Positions 1-8,069 of a stretch of DNA of 64,000 nucleotides are shown in pieces. Origin of the DNA: Candidatus Oscillochloris fontis (GTDB lineage: Bacteria; Chloroflexota; Chloroflexia; Chloroflexales; Chloroflexaceae); contig NZ_RYFD01000012.1 of assembly GCF_004138135.1 (NCBI RefSeq), positions 1 to 64,000 on the forward strand. Reading direction: 5' to 3'. The translations under genes were made by a program, and so were the position numbers. Position 1 is the first letter of the stretch. Every line of letters starts with the position of its first letter. The notes under the pieces are model-generated. The model did not search any database and was not told the DNA's origin. It saw only the letters and a list, made by a program, of their open reading frames with translations.

Positions 1-66
1 GGTGAGGTGCTGTTTTTTCATGCCACCAGTCTAAGTGACGTGGCGATAGAACACAAGAGGTCTTAA
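1..66 (+). other. Left-edge open frame, possible 3' end of an unknown gene
   Basis: A frame is open from base 1 to a TAA at 64-66 and reads GEVLFFHATSLSDVA and a few more residues. The FFHATSL stretch loosely recalls the FVHyS/FFHrTSL strand of cold-shock-type OB folds, but 21 residues are too few for an assignment. The MITE-like end and the IS left hairpin follow at once, so this may be the tail of a gene cut by insertion or chance coding. Very low confidence. Confidence 0.15.
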
Positions 67-89
67 TTTACGGACTAGTGAATAGTTAC
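67..89. repeat. Remnant end of the 128-147 bp MITE-like family
   Basis: TTTAC followed by GTGAATAGTTAC at 78-89 matches the right terminus of the intact copy at 31577-31704 (TTTACCCC then AAGTGTGAACAGTTAC) with one base change and a short gap. No other part of the element is present upstream within the window, so it is either truncated or begins outside it. Confidence 0.35.
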
Positions 90-98
90 CAGAAAAAG

Positions 99-146
99 AC
101 CCGCGTGGAAGCCGCAGGGCTGTAGCCCTCGCGGAGGAAACGCGGG
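99..146. repeat. Left-end hairpin of the TnpB element
   Basis: A nested imperfect palindrome: inner stem CCGCAGGGCT (112-121) pairs with AGCCCTCGCGG (124-134), and an outer ACCCGCGT/ACGCGGG pair flanks it. It resembles the hairpin CCGTGGGGCT/AGCCCCTGCGG at 1356-1378 on the far side of tnpB. Paired subterminal hairpins are what IS200/IS605 elements carry, so this probably marks the left end. Confidence 0.55.
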
Positions 147-249
147 CGCGGCGCACGGAGGAATCGCACCTCGGATAGACGCGCCGCGAGTCCGGCTCCT
201 GGTTATCATCGCTTGATCGTTCCTTACTTGTTGTGATATACTTCTTGCT

Positions 250-1347
250 ATGAAGCTCATCGCACAAGTCAAACTCACCCCCACCGCCGCGCAGGCAGAC
301 GCCTTGCTGCGCACCCTTGAGGCGGCGAACGCGGCGTGTGACGCGGTAAGTGCGCTTGCGTGGAATACGCGCACCTTCAAGAAGTTTGACTTGCAAAAGT
401 TGTGCTACTTGAGCATTCGTGCAACCTACGGGCTGTCGTCGCAGTTGGCGATCCGCGTGATCGCGAAGGTCGGAGATGCCTACAAGCTCGACACCACGAC
501 CATGCGCACCTTCCGGCGACATGGCAGCATTGCCTATGACGACCGGATCTTGTCGTGGGCCTTGCCGGCGCGCAAGGTGTCCATTTGGACCCTCGACGGG
601 CGGCTGTCGATCCCGTTCCTGACCGGCGAACGGCAACGCGCCTTCCTTGCGTACCAGCACGGCGAGAGCGATCTGGTCTACCGCAAAGGCGCGTGGTACG
701 TGCTTGCGACCTGCGATATTCCCGAACCGACCGAGCAAGAAGTTGACGACGTGCTTGGGGTAGACCTGGGCATCGTCAACCTTGCGACCGATAGTGACGG
801 TGAATCCTATACCGGCAAGGACGTAGAGCGCAAGCGGCAGTGGTACGCGGGGCGCAAGAAGGCGCTGCAAGCGGTTGGTACGAAGTCGGCCAAGCGTCGC
901 TTGCGCCAGGTGTCGGGACGGCAGCGTCGGTATCAACGAGACGTGAACCACGGGATCAGCAAGAAACTGGTTGCGAAGGCAGAATGCACGAAGCGGGCGA
1001 TTGGGCTTGAGGAACTGACCCATATTCGCCAGCGGGCGAGGGTTACGGGGCCAACGCAACGAGCACGACACAGCAATTGGGCCTTCGCGCAGCTTCGCGC
1101 CGGTATCGCCTACAAGGCGAAGATGGCCGGCGTGACCGTGCGCGTGATCGACCCGGCCTACACGAGCCAAACGTGCCATGCGTGCGGGCATAGGGCGCGA
1201 GCGAACCGGCGTTCGCAGGCTGAATTTTGTTGTGTGCAGTGCGGCCATAGCGCTCCTGCTGACCATAACGCGGCGCTGAATATCCGCGAGCGGGCTGCGG
1301 TCATACAGCCTATGGTGTCCATCCCAACGCTTCGGCGTTCGGGTTGA
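250..1347 (+). CDS. tnpB: TnpB (IS605/IS1341-type RNA-guided nuclease)
   Basis: A 365-residue TnpB/OrfB protein. In characterised homologues this is a transposon-encoded nuclease guided by an RNA made from the element's right end. The split RuvC site is intact: Asp172 in GVDLGIVN, Glu254 in GLEEL and Asp338 in ADHNAALN. A zinc ribbon is formed by Cys309/Cys312 and Cys328/Cys331 between the last two blocks. Arg/Lys-rich helices at 190-260 fit the bridge and RNA-binding part. ATG at 250 gives a normal N-terminus (MKLIAQVKL). No TnpA (Y1 transposase) gene is in the window, so the element belongs to the tnpB-only group and would need a transposase in trans. It lies against a truncated NmrA-like gene. 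Confidence 0.93.
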   Translation: MKLIAQVKLTPTAAQADALLRTLEAANAACDAVSALAWNTRTFKKFDLQKLCYLSIRATYGLSSQLAIRVIAKVGDAYKLDTTTMRTFRRHGSIAYDDRILSWALPARKVSIWTLDGRLSIPFLTGERQRAFLAYQHGESDLVYRKGAWYVLATCDIPEPTEQEVDDVLGVDLGIVNLATDSDGESYTGKDVERKRQWYAGRKKALQAVGTKSAKRRLRQVSGRQRRYQRDVNHGISKKLVAKAECTKRAIGLEELTHIRQRARVTGPTQRARHSNWAFAQLRAGIAYKAKMAGVTVRVIDPAYTSQTCHACGHRARANRRSQAEFCCVQCGHSAPADHNAALNIRERAAVIQPMVSIPTLRRSG

Positions 1348-1382
1348 GGCACAAGCCGTGGGGCTTTAGCCCCTGCGGTTTA
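1255..1382 (+). ncRNA. Candidate omega/reRNA region and right-end hairpin of the TnpB element
   Basis: The 3' end of tnpB and the following bases contain two hairpins: AACGC-TTCG-GCGTT near 1325-1338 and CCGTGGGGCT-TT-AGCCCCTGCGG at 1356-1378. In characterised TnpB systems the guide RNA scaffold comes from this region and its guide is the flanking DNA. The element boundary would then be close to 1380-1385, just before the NmrA-like reading frame resumes. The limits are inferred, not observed. Confidence 0.4.
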
Positions 1383-1385
1383 TGA

Positions 1386-2084
1386 CATCTGTTTCTGGTT
1401 CGACCACCAGCGATCACCGATATTCGCACCACCATCGCGCCGTTCATTACTGCGGCGCAGCGGGCGGGGGTCGAACAGATCGTGTTTCTCTCGTTACTTG
1501 GCGCTGAACACAATCGCTTTGTGCCACACTACAAGATCGAACGCACGATCCAGGCGTCAGGTATCCCGTGGACATTCTTGCGCGCCAGTTTCTTCATGCA
1601 GAACTTGAGCACGATCCACCGTGAAACTATTTGTGAGCGAAGTGAGATTGACGTTCCGGCTGGTAACGGACGCACAAGTTTTATTGATGTACGCGACATC
1701 GCGGAGATTGCGGCGACAATCCTGTGCTCCTCAGGGCATGATCAGCGAGCGTATCCACTCACCGGCGCGGACGCACTGACCTATACGACGGTTGCGCAGA
1801 TCATGACCGAGGAGTTTGATCGCCAGATCGTCTATCCGCCCTCCTCGGTGCTTACCTTCATCCGGCGTATGCGACAGCGTGGCTACGAATGGGATTTTGT
1901 GCTGGTAATGCTTGCGATCTATACCACGGCTCGGTTGGGGTTGACCGCGACCGTGACACCCGACGCTACGCGATTGCTTGGCCGCGCTCCGCGAACAATG
2001 CGCAATTTTGTGCATGATTACCGCGATTGCTGGTTGGGTGGTGCTGCTAGCGTGAAGACGAGTACAACGCCGCCCAGCCCCTGA
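1386..2084 (+). pseudogene. NmrA-like NAD(P)-binding protein, 5' end missing
   Basis: From 1386 the frame reads HLFLVRPPAITDIRT and continues with typical NmrA-family blocks: FLSLLGAEHNRFVPHYKIE, IPWTFLRASFFMQNL, SFIDVRDIAEIAA and YPLTGADALTY. The family is about 290 residues and begins with a Rossmann GxxGxxG motif; here only about 232 residues remain and that motif is absent. An in-frame TGA lies directly upstream at 1383-1385, at the edge of the TnpB element. A GTG at 1482 could start a shorter product, but it would lack the cofactor site. No N-terminal half is visible left of the element, so the insertion seems to have been accompanied by loss of DNA. Confidence 0.7.
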
Positions 2085-2511
2085 ACGATACTGCTAGGTA
2101 ATCTCAAGTTTACAACTTCCCGGTTTGTCTGCTTGTCTAACTCGGCTTGACAGAAGTTAGACAAGCGAGTATAGTTCGATGTGATACCAAACCGATGTTT
2201 AACTTGTCCCCTCTGCCCTGGCGCAAAGACGCTCCAACGAGAACTCGGCATCCTGAGTTCCCGTATTTTTTGGTAGGCACTATCCACTAGTTAAACCTGC
2301 GGTTCGCTCGGCTCCTCATCTGATCCACCCGGTGTTTCGACACTGCGGTGCGCCCCCTTTCGCACGACGACGCGCACCGGGGGCCGTTTGGCTATCTGCC
2401 GCACTTGTGCGGTACCCAACTGATACGACAATGGCGCTCGCTCCACCTCAATGTCCTTGAGGCTATAGCGAGCGTTTGTGTGTTTTTCAGCCAGTTGTGA
2501 GGGTGACAACA
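2085..2511. other. Intergenic region upstream of gltB
   Basis: Apart from the promoter and inverted repeat described separately, a minus-strand frame ends at 2291 and encodes about 60 charged residues (VRQIAKRPPVRVVVRK, ending SDEEPSEPQV). It has no convincing start and overlaps the gltB ribosome-binding region, so it could be the eroded 3' part of a transposase-like gene; this is a guess. Nothing else was recognised. Confidence 0.25.
2132..2175 (+). promoter_or_regulatory. Promoter with overlapping inverted repeat, upstream of gltB
   Basis: TTGACA (2147-2152), a 17-nt spacer and TATAGT (2170-2175) make a near-consensus sigma-A promoter. A perfect 11-bp inverted repeat, CTTGTCTAACT (2132-2142) and AGTTAGACAAG (2155-2165), brackets the -35 box and enters the spacer, as an operator would. 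The predicted start is about 330 nt before the gltB ATG, leaving a long leader or a separate small transcript. Confidence 0.55.
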
Positions 2512-5500
2512 ATGCAACTTCCTGAGCGAGATGTCCACGGTCTCTATGACCCCCGTTTTGAGCATGATGCCTGCGGCATCGGTTTTGTTGCGCGAATGAA
2601 TGGCAAGGCCGATCATGGCACGCTTTCGATGGCCCTTGAGGCGCTCTGTAATCTTGAGCACCGTGGTGCTGTGGCGGATGATGCCAAGACGGGTGACGGG
2701 GCTGGTGTCTTGGTGCAGTTACCCCGTGAGTTGCTGTTGCGCGAACTGGCCACTCGTGATCTGACGGCTGAGCCGGATCGTCTCGCGCTGGGTATGTTCT
2801 TTATGCCTCAGAGCCAAGCTGAGTGTGCTGAGGCGCAGAAGATTGCGGCTGAGGCGATTGAGGCGCGTGGCTTCCGGGTGCTCACCTGGCGTTCCGTGCC
2901 GGTTAATCCTGATGCGCTGGGTGCCCGCGCACTGACGGCGATGCCGACGATCATGCAGGCGATTATCGAGCGCCCCGCTGCTGGCCCCACCACCACCGAT
3001 GAGCGTCGGCTCTACCTGGCTCGCAAGCAGATGGAGGCGATCTTTGCCTCCAAGGGGCTGCTCGCCTATGTGCCCTCGCTCTCGTGTAACACGGTGGTCT
3101 ATAAGGGTCTGTTGCTCGGCACCAATCTGGCTGAGTTCTACACCGATCTGCGCGATCCCCAGTTTCTCACCGCGATTGCGGTCTATCACCAGCGCTACTC
3201 CACCAATACCTTCCCGACCTGGGAGCGTGCGCAGCCCTTCCGTATGCTCTCGCACAATGGTGAGATCAATACCATCCAGGGCAATGCCAACTGGATGCGG
3301 GCGCGTGAGGCTGAGTTGCGTCTACCGGAAGATTTTATCCCCGGTGGCTCCGATGAGTCGGCGTTGCTCACTCCGGTGCTCGATACCACTAGTAGCGATT
3401 CGTCCCAACTCGATAACGCCCTGGAGATGATCGTGATCGCTGGGCGCGATATCCGCCACGCGATGACGATGCTGGTGCCCGAAGCTTGGGAGAAGATTGC
3501 CGATCTGAACCCCGCATTGCGCGCTTTCTACCAGTACCACGCTTGTCTGGTTGAGCCATGGGACGGCCCCGCTGCGCTTACGTTCTCCGATGGTCGCATC
3601 GTGGGGACAACGCTCGACCGCAATGGTCTGCGCCCGGCACGCTATATTGTCACCGATGATGGTCTGGTGATCTCCGGCTCCGAAGTGGGTGCGGTGCAGA
3701 TTGATGATGCCCGTGTGGTGCGTAAGGGTAAGCTCGGCCCCGGTCAGATGATCGCGGTAGATACGCTCACCGGCACCTTCTATACCAACGATGAGATTAA
3801 GACCCAATTGGCCACCCAGCAGCCCTATGATCGCTGGCTCGGCGAGCATATGAAGGCGATGGAGAATCTGGAGGATAGCACGCTGCTCGAAGAGCGTGAT
3901 CCGGCGCTGCTCAGTGCGCTCCAGATGGCCTTTGGCTATACCTCTGAGGAGTTGAAGGTTGTCCTCAAGCCCATGCTGATGACCGGTCAAGAGCCGGTTG
4001 GTTCGATGGGTGATGATACGCCGACTGCGGTGTTGTCGCAGGCTGAGTTGGGCCGCCCGCTCTTCCAGTTCTTTAAGCAGCGCTTTGCTGAGGTTACCAA
4101 CCCGCCGATTGACTCACTGCGTGAGGAGTTGGTGATGTCGCTCAGCGTGGCGGTCGGTATTCGCCGGAACTTGCTCGCCGAGACGCCGGAGCATTGTCAC
4201 CTCTATCAACTCATCTCGCCGGTACTCACCAATGCCCAGATGGAGGCGTTGCGTCAGGTTGAAGATCCGCGTCTGCGGAGTGTCACCGTCTCCTCACTCA
4301 TGCCGGTGAAGGGTTCGAGCCTGATCGAGGCGCTCAACCGGCTCTGCGCGGATGCCGAAGCGGCGGTGCGCGGTGGCGCGGCCATGGTGATCATCAGCGA
4401 CAAGGGTGTTGATGCCGACCACGCGCCGATCTCTTCGCTCCTGGCGGTTGGTGCGGTGCATCACCACCTCATCCGCACGGGTCTGCGCTCGCTGCATAGT
4501 CTCATCCTGGAGACGGGCGAGATGCGCGAGGTGCATCACCTCGCATGTCTGGTGGGCTATGGGGCCGAGGCGATTAACCCCTACTTGGCCCTGGCGAGTG
4601 TGCGCCAGATCGCGGTAGACCGTGATGTGCTCAAGGAGCGCAAGCGCAAGGATGCGATGCCCGGTGAGCCGGATGCGGCACGTTTGGTGGCGATCTCGAA
4701 TGAAGCCGAGCATCACTTCATCCACGCCCTAGAGAAGGGTCTGCTCAAGACGATGTCCAAGATGGGCATCGCGGCGCTAGATAGCTACTGTGGTGCCCAG
4801 ATCTTCGAGGCTGTCGGTGTCTCGCAAGAACTGATTGACCAGTGCTTTGTCAGTACGCCGACCCGCATTGGCGGGATCTCCTTCGCTAAACTGGAGAGCG
4901 ATATGCTGGCACGCCACCGGCGCGCCTTCCCGATGCGCGAAGACTCGACGCTGCTGCCCCACCCTGGGTTCTACAAGTTCAAGAAGGATGGCGAGTCCCA
5001 CGCCTTCAGCCCGCCCGTGGTTCAGGCGCTCCACCGCGCCGTGCAGAGCGATCACGCCTTGGAGCATGACAACAGCAGCCCCACGCCCTCCGAGGATGGC
5101 TACGCGACCTACCGCCGCTATGCTGCGTTGGTCAATGGCCGCACGCCTATCGAGCCACACGATTTGCTCGATATGATTGCGGCTGGCCCGCCCGTGCCGC
5201 TCGATGAGGTTGAGTCTATCGAGGCGATCCTGGCGCGCTTCTCGACGGCGGCCATGAGCCACGGTTCGACCAGTTCTGAGTCGCATGTCACGCTCGCTAT
5301 CGCCATGAACCGCCTGGGTGGTATGTCCAACAGCGGTGAGGGTGGCGAGGATGCCGAGCGCTTTAAGGATGAGCGCAACAGCCGCATCAAGCAGGTAGCC
5401 TCCGGGCGCTTCGGTGTCACCCCGGCCTATCTGGCCAGCGCCGCCGAGTTGCAGATCAAGATGGCTCAGGGTGCCAAGCCCGGTGAGGGTGGCCAGTTGC

Positions 5501-7125
5501 CCGGCCACAAGGTCAACGAGGAGATCGCCCGCATCCGCCACACAGTGCCCGGCGTGGCACTGATCTCGCCGCCCCCGCACCACGACATCTACAGCATTGA
5601 AGACCTGGCCCAGCTGATCTACGACCTCAAGCAGGTCAACCCGAATGCCTTCGTCTCGGTCAAGCTGGTGGCCACCGCCGGTGTCGGCACGGTCGCGGCG
5701 GGTGTCGCCAAGGGCTACTCGGATGTGATTCTGATCAGTGGCAACAATGGTGGCACGGGTGCCTCGCCACTGAGCAGCATCAAGAATGCCGGTATCCCCT
5801 GGGAGTTGGGCCTCGCCGAGACCCAGCAGACGCTGGTGCTCAACGGCCTGCGCGGGCGGGTACGGTTGCGCGCCGATGGTGGGATGAAGACCGGGCGCGA
5901 TCTGGTGATCGCGGCGATGCTAGGGGCCGACGAGTTCTCCTTTGGCACGGCGGCACTGATCGCCGAGGGCTGTATTATGGCCCGTGCCTGCCACAATAAC
6001 ACCTGCCCGGTGGGTATCGCCACCCAGCGCGCCGACCTGCGCGCCAAGTTCCCCGGTAAGCCGGAGATGGTGATGGCCTTCTTCCGCTACATGGCTCAGG
6101 AGATCCGTGAGATCCTGGCTTCGCTCGGCCTGCGCTCACTGAATGAGGCGGTCGGTCGGGCTGACCTGTTACGCCAGAAGGAGTGCGATCTGCCGGGTGC
6201 CGATCTGCTTGACCTCACCCCACTGCTGGGCGCGGCCAAGTTGATCGAGGGCAACGACATCCGCCATATGGGCCAGGCCAACCACCTCCCATCTGAGGAT
6301 AGCCTGAATGACCAGATCATCCAGGATACCAAGAGTGCCCTCTCGGCACGCGGGCCGGTCGAGCTGACCTACGCCATCCGCAACCGCCACCGCTCGGTGG
6401 GGGCGCGCCTGAGTGGTGCGATTGGCCAGATCTATGGCGATAAGGGGCTGCCCGCCGGAACGATCAAGATCACCTTCCAGGGCAGTGCCGGTCAGAGCTT
6501 CGGTGTCTTCACCGCCCCCGGTGTCGAGTTGCACCTGCGTGGCGACGCCAACGACTATGTCGGTAAGGGTATGTCGGGCGGGGTGATCACCATCGCACCG
6601 AGCGCAAAGGCGAGCTACCCCTGGCACGAGAACGTGATCGCTGGGAACACCCTGCTCTACGGGGCCACCGGCGGTGAACTCTTCGTCGCTGGGCAGGTCG
6701 GCGAGCGCTTCGCCGTCCGCAACTCCGGCGCGGTCGCTGTTGTGGAGGGCGTGGGCGACCACGGCTGCGAATACATGACCGGCGGCGCAGTCGTCATCCT
6801 CGGTTCCACCGGGCGTAACTTCGGGGCGGGTATGACCGGTGGTGTCGCCTACATTCTCGACGAGCACAACAAACTGGCCCAGCGCTACAACCCGCAGTTG
6901 ATCGAGTTGCGACCGCTGAGTTCGCGTGATGAGACCCGGGTGCTTCAGTTGCTGCGCCGTCACGTCGAACTGACCGGCAGCCCCCGCGCGGCTGAGGTGC
7001 TGGCCAACTGGGAGACCACCTTCCGCAGCATCTTCCGCACCGTCATGCCACGCGATGCGGTCGCCAAGATCGAGGCTGAGGTCGAGGGCACCGAAGAGGG
7101 CAAGCCTGCCAAGCACGCGGCGTAA
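2512..7125 (+). CDS. gltB: Glutamate synthase, large (alpha) subunit
   Basis: A 1537-residue glutamate synthase large subunit, which transfers the amide nitrogen of glutamine to 2-oxoglutarate to give glutamate. The ATG at 2512 follows a GAGGG-type ribosome site and starts a propeptide ending just before the nucleophile Cys21 (HDACGIGF). The N-terminal class II amidotransferase domain (NLEHRGA, TGDGAGVL) is followed by the central and FMN-binding synthase domains (GGMSNSGEGGED; SGNNGGTGASPLSS). Cys1154, Cys1160 and Cys1165 (CIMARACHNNTCPVG) would bind the 3Fe-4S cluster. The C-terminal beta-helix has repeated GG-rich turns. Length matches the family. No gltD lies nearby; the small subunit or another electron donor must be encoded elsewhere. 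Confidence 0.98.
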   Translation: MQLPERDVHGLYDPRFEHDACGIGFVARMNGKADHGTLSMALEALCNLEHRGAVADDAKTGDGAGVLVQLPRELLLRELATRDLTAEPDRLALGMFFMPQSQAECAEAQKIAAEAIEARGFRVLTWRSVPVNPDALGARALTAMPTIMQAIIERPAAGPTTTDERRLYLARKQMEAIFASKGLLAYVPSLSCNTVVYKGLLLGTNLAEFYTDLRDPQFLTAIAVYHQRYSTNTFPTWERAQPFRMLSHNGEINTIQGNANWMRAREAELRLPEDFIPGGSDESALLTPVLDTTSSDSSQLDNALEMIVIAGRDIRHAMTMLVPEAWEKIADLNPALRAFYQYHACLVEPWDGPAALTFSDGRIVGTTLDRNGLRPARYIVTDDGLVISGSEVGAVQIDDARVVRKGKLGPGQMIAVDTLTGTFYTNDEIKTQLATQQPYDRWLGEHMKAMENLEDSTLLEERDPALLSALQMAFGYTSEELKVVLKPMLMTGQEPVGSMGDDTPTAVLSQAELGRPLFQFFKQRFAEVTNPPIDSLREELVMSLSVAVGIRRNLLAETPEHCHLYQLISPVLTNAQMEALRQVEDPRLRSVTVSSLMPVKGSSLIEALNRLCADAEAAVRGGAAMVIISDKGVDADHAPISSLLAVGAVHHHLIRTGLRSLHSLILETGEMREVHHLACLVGYGAEAINPYLALASVRQIAVDRDVLKERKRKDAMPGEPDAARLVAISNEAEHHFIHALEKGLLKTMSKMGIAALDSYCGAQIFEAVGVSQELIDQCFVSTPTRIGGISFAKLESDMLARHRRAFPMREDSTLLPHPGFYKFKKDGESHAFSPPVVQALHRAVQSDHALEHDNSSPTPSEDGYATYRRYAALVNGRTPIEPHDLLDMIAAGPPVPLDEVESIEAILARFSTAAMSHGSTSSESHVTLAIAMNRLGGMSNSGEGGEDAERFKDERNSRIKQVASGRFGVTPAYLASAAELQIKMAQGAKPGEGGQLPGHKVNEEIARIRHTVPGVALISPPPHHDIYSIEDLAQLIYDLKQVNPNAFVSVKLVATAGVGTVAAGVAKGYSDVILISGNNGGTGASPLSSIKNAGIPWELGLAETQQTLVLNGLRGRVRLRADGGMKTGRDLVIAAMLGADEFSFGTAALIAEGCIMARACHNNTCPVGIATQRADLRAKFPGKPEMVMAFFRYMAQEIREILASLGLRSLNEAVGRADLLRQKECDLPGADLLDLTPLLGAAKLIEGNDIRHMGQANHLPSEDSLNDQIIQDTKSALSARGPVELTYAIRNRHRSVGARLSGAIGQIYGDKGLPAGTIKITFQGSAGQSFGVFTAPGVELHLRGDANDYVGKGMSGGVITIAPSAKASYPWHENVIAGNTLLYGATGGELFVAGQVGERFAVRNSGAVAVVEGVGDHGCEYMTGGAVVILGSTGRNFGAGMTGGVAYILDEHNKLAQRYNPQLIELRPLSSRDETRVLQLLRRHVELTGSPRAAEVLANWETTFRSIFRTVMPRDAVAKIEAEVEGTEEGKPAKHAA

Positions 7126-7155
7126 GATCGCTCCTTCAGCGACGGCTTGGTTTGA

Positions 7156-7233
7156 GGGGCGTTGTGGTGGCTATGCCACCACAACGCCCCTAACTGTATC
7201 TTGGGGCGGCTTGCGCCGCCCCCAATCTCCACC
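7156..7233. repeat. Two-hairpin palindromic repeat, copy 1 (divergent)
   Basis: The first hairpin pairs GGGGCGTTGTGGTGGC (7156-7171) with its complement at 7175-7190; the second is TTGGGGCGGC-TTGC-GCCGCCCCCAA at 7201-7224, followed by the family tail CTCCACC. It lies just after gltB and may end its transcript. Confidence 0.6.
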
Positions 7234-7275
7234 ATTTCTCCATACTCATCTGCTACACTACCCGCAGAATCCTTC

Positions 7276-7356
7276 TTTTGGTGTTGTTTGGCGGCTACGC
7301 CGCCAAACAACACCAAAAAATTCTTCGGGGGCGGATTGCCGCCCCCAAACCTCCAC
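7276..7356. repeat. Two-hairpin palindromic repeat, copy 2
   Basis: TTGGTGTTGTTTGGCGGC (7278-7295) pairs perfectly with 7299-7316 around a TAC loop. An A-rich linker ending TTCTTCG follows, then GGGGGCGG/CCGCCCCC and the tail CCTCCACC. It sits directly before the response regulator start. Confidence 0.8.
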
Positions 7357-7373
7357 CAGATGAGGCACCATAT

Positions 7374-8063
7374 ATGCAGACCATCCTCGTCACCGATGAT
7401 GACCGCCAGATCGTGCGACTGGTGAGTTCGTATCTGGAACAAGCTGGCTATCGCATCCTCACTGCCTATGACGGCGAGGCTACCCTGCGTCTCGCTCGTA
7501 CCGAGCGGCCCGATCTGCTTGTGCTTGATCTCATGCTGCCCGACCGTGATGGGTATAGTATCGTGCAGACGCTGCGTAGCGACCCGCATCTGGGTGGGAT
7601 GCCGATCATTATGTTGACTGCACGGGTGGAAGATACCGACCGCATCGTGGGCTTGGAGTTGGGAGCCGATGACTATATCGGCAAGCCCTTTAACCCGCGT
7701 GAAGTTGTCGCCAGAGTGCGGGCGGTTTTGCGGCGCGGCGCTGGGCCGCCCCAGTTACCCCAACGCCTCAGTTATGGCGCGATCAACCTTGATCTGGACG
7801 CACATCGCGCCACGCTCGCCGGGGCACCATTGGATCTGACCCCCAGCGAGTTTGATCTGCTGGCGCTACTGATGCGCAATCCCGGCCATGCCTTCACCCG
7901 CTTAGATCTGATCGAGCAGGGATTGGGCTATGCCTACGCGGGAATGGAACGCACAGTTGATAGCCACATCAAGAATCTGCGCAAAAAGATTGAACGCGAC
8001 CCCCACGCGGCCCCCCTGATCGAGACCGTCTATGGGGTGGGCTATCGGCTGCGCCAGGAGTAG
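7374..8063 (+). CDS. OmpR/PhoB-type response regulator
   Basis: A 229-residue two-domain regulator. The receiver has the acidic pair Asp8/Asp9, phospho-acceptor Asp52 in LLVLDLMLP, the Thr of MLTAR and the Lys of GKPF. The C-terminal winged helix (PSEFDLLALLMRNPG, VDSHIKNLRKKIE, VYGVGYRL) binds DNA. The ATG at 7374 is preferred because earlier in-frame starts lie inside the palindromic repeat and a GAGGC site precedes it. The sensor kinase begins 7 nt after its stop, so the two form a cognate pair. Target genes are unknown; the lipase cassette converges on the kinase. Confidence 0.95.
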   Translation: MQTILVTDDDRQIVRLVSSYLEQAGYRILTAYDGEATLRLARTERPDLLVLDLMLPDRDGYSIVQTLRSDPHLGGMPIIMLTARVEDTDRIVGLELGADDYIGKPFNPREVVARVRAVLRRGAGPPQLPQRLSYGAINLDLDAHRATLAGAPLDLTPSEFDLLALLMRNPGHAFTRLDLIEQGLGYAYAGMERTVDSHIKNLRKKIERDPHAAPLIETVYGVGYRLRQE

Positions 8064-8069
8064 ACGAGT

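Noticed and set aside
31-1266. Long minus-strand open frame (411 codons) across tnpB
   Set aside because: It is the complement of a clear TnpB with complete RuvC and zinc motifs; its own translation has no recognisable domain and is Arg-rich as antisense frames of GC-rich genes are.
2291-2512. 73-codon minus-strand gene before gltB
   Set aside because: It begins inside the gltB start region without a ribosome site and matches no family I know; kept only as a possible remnant.
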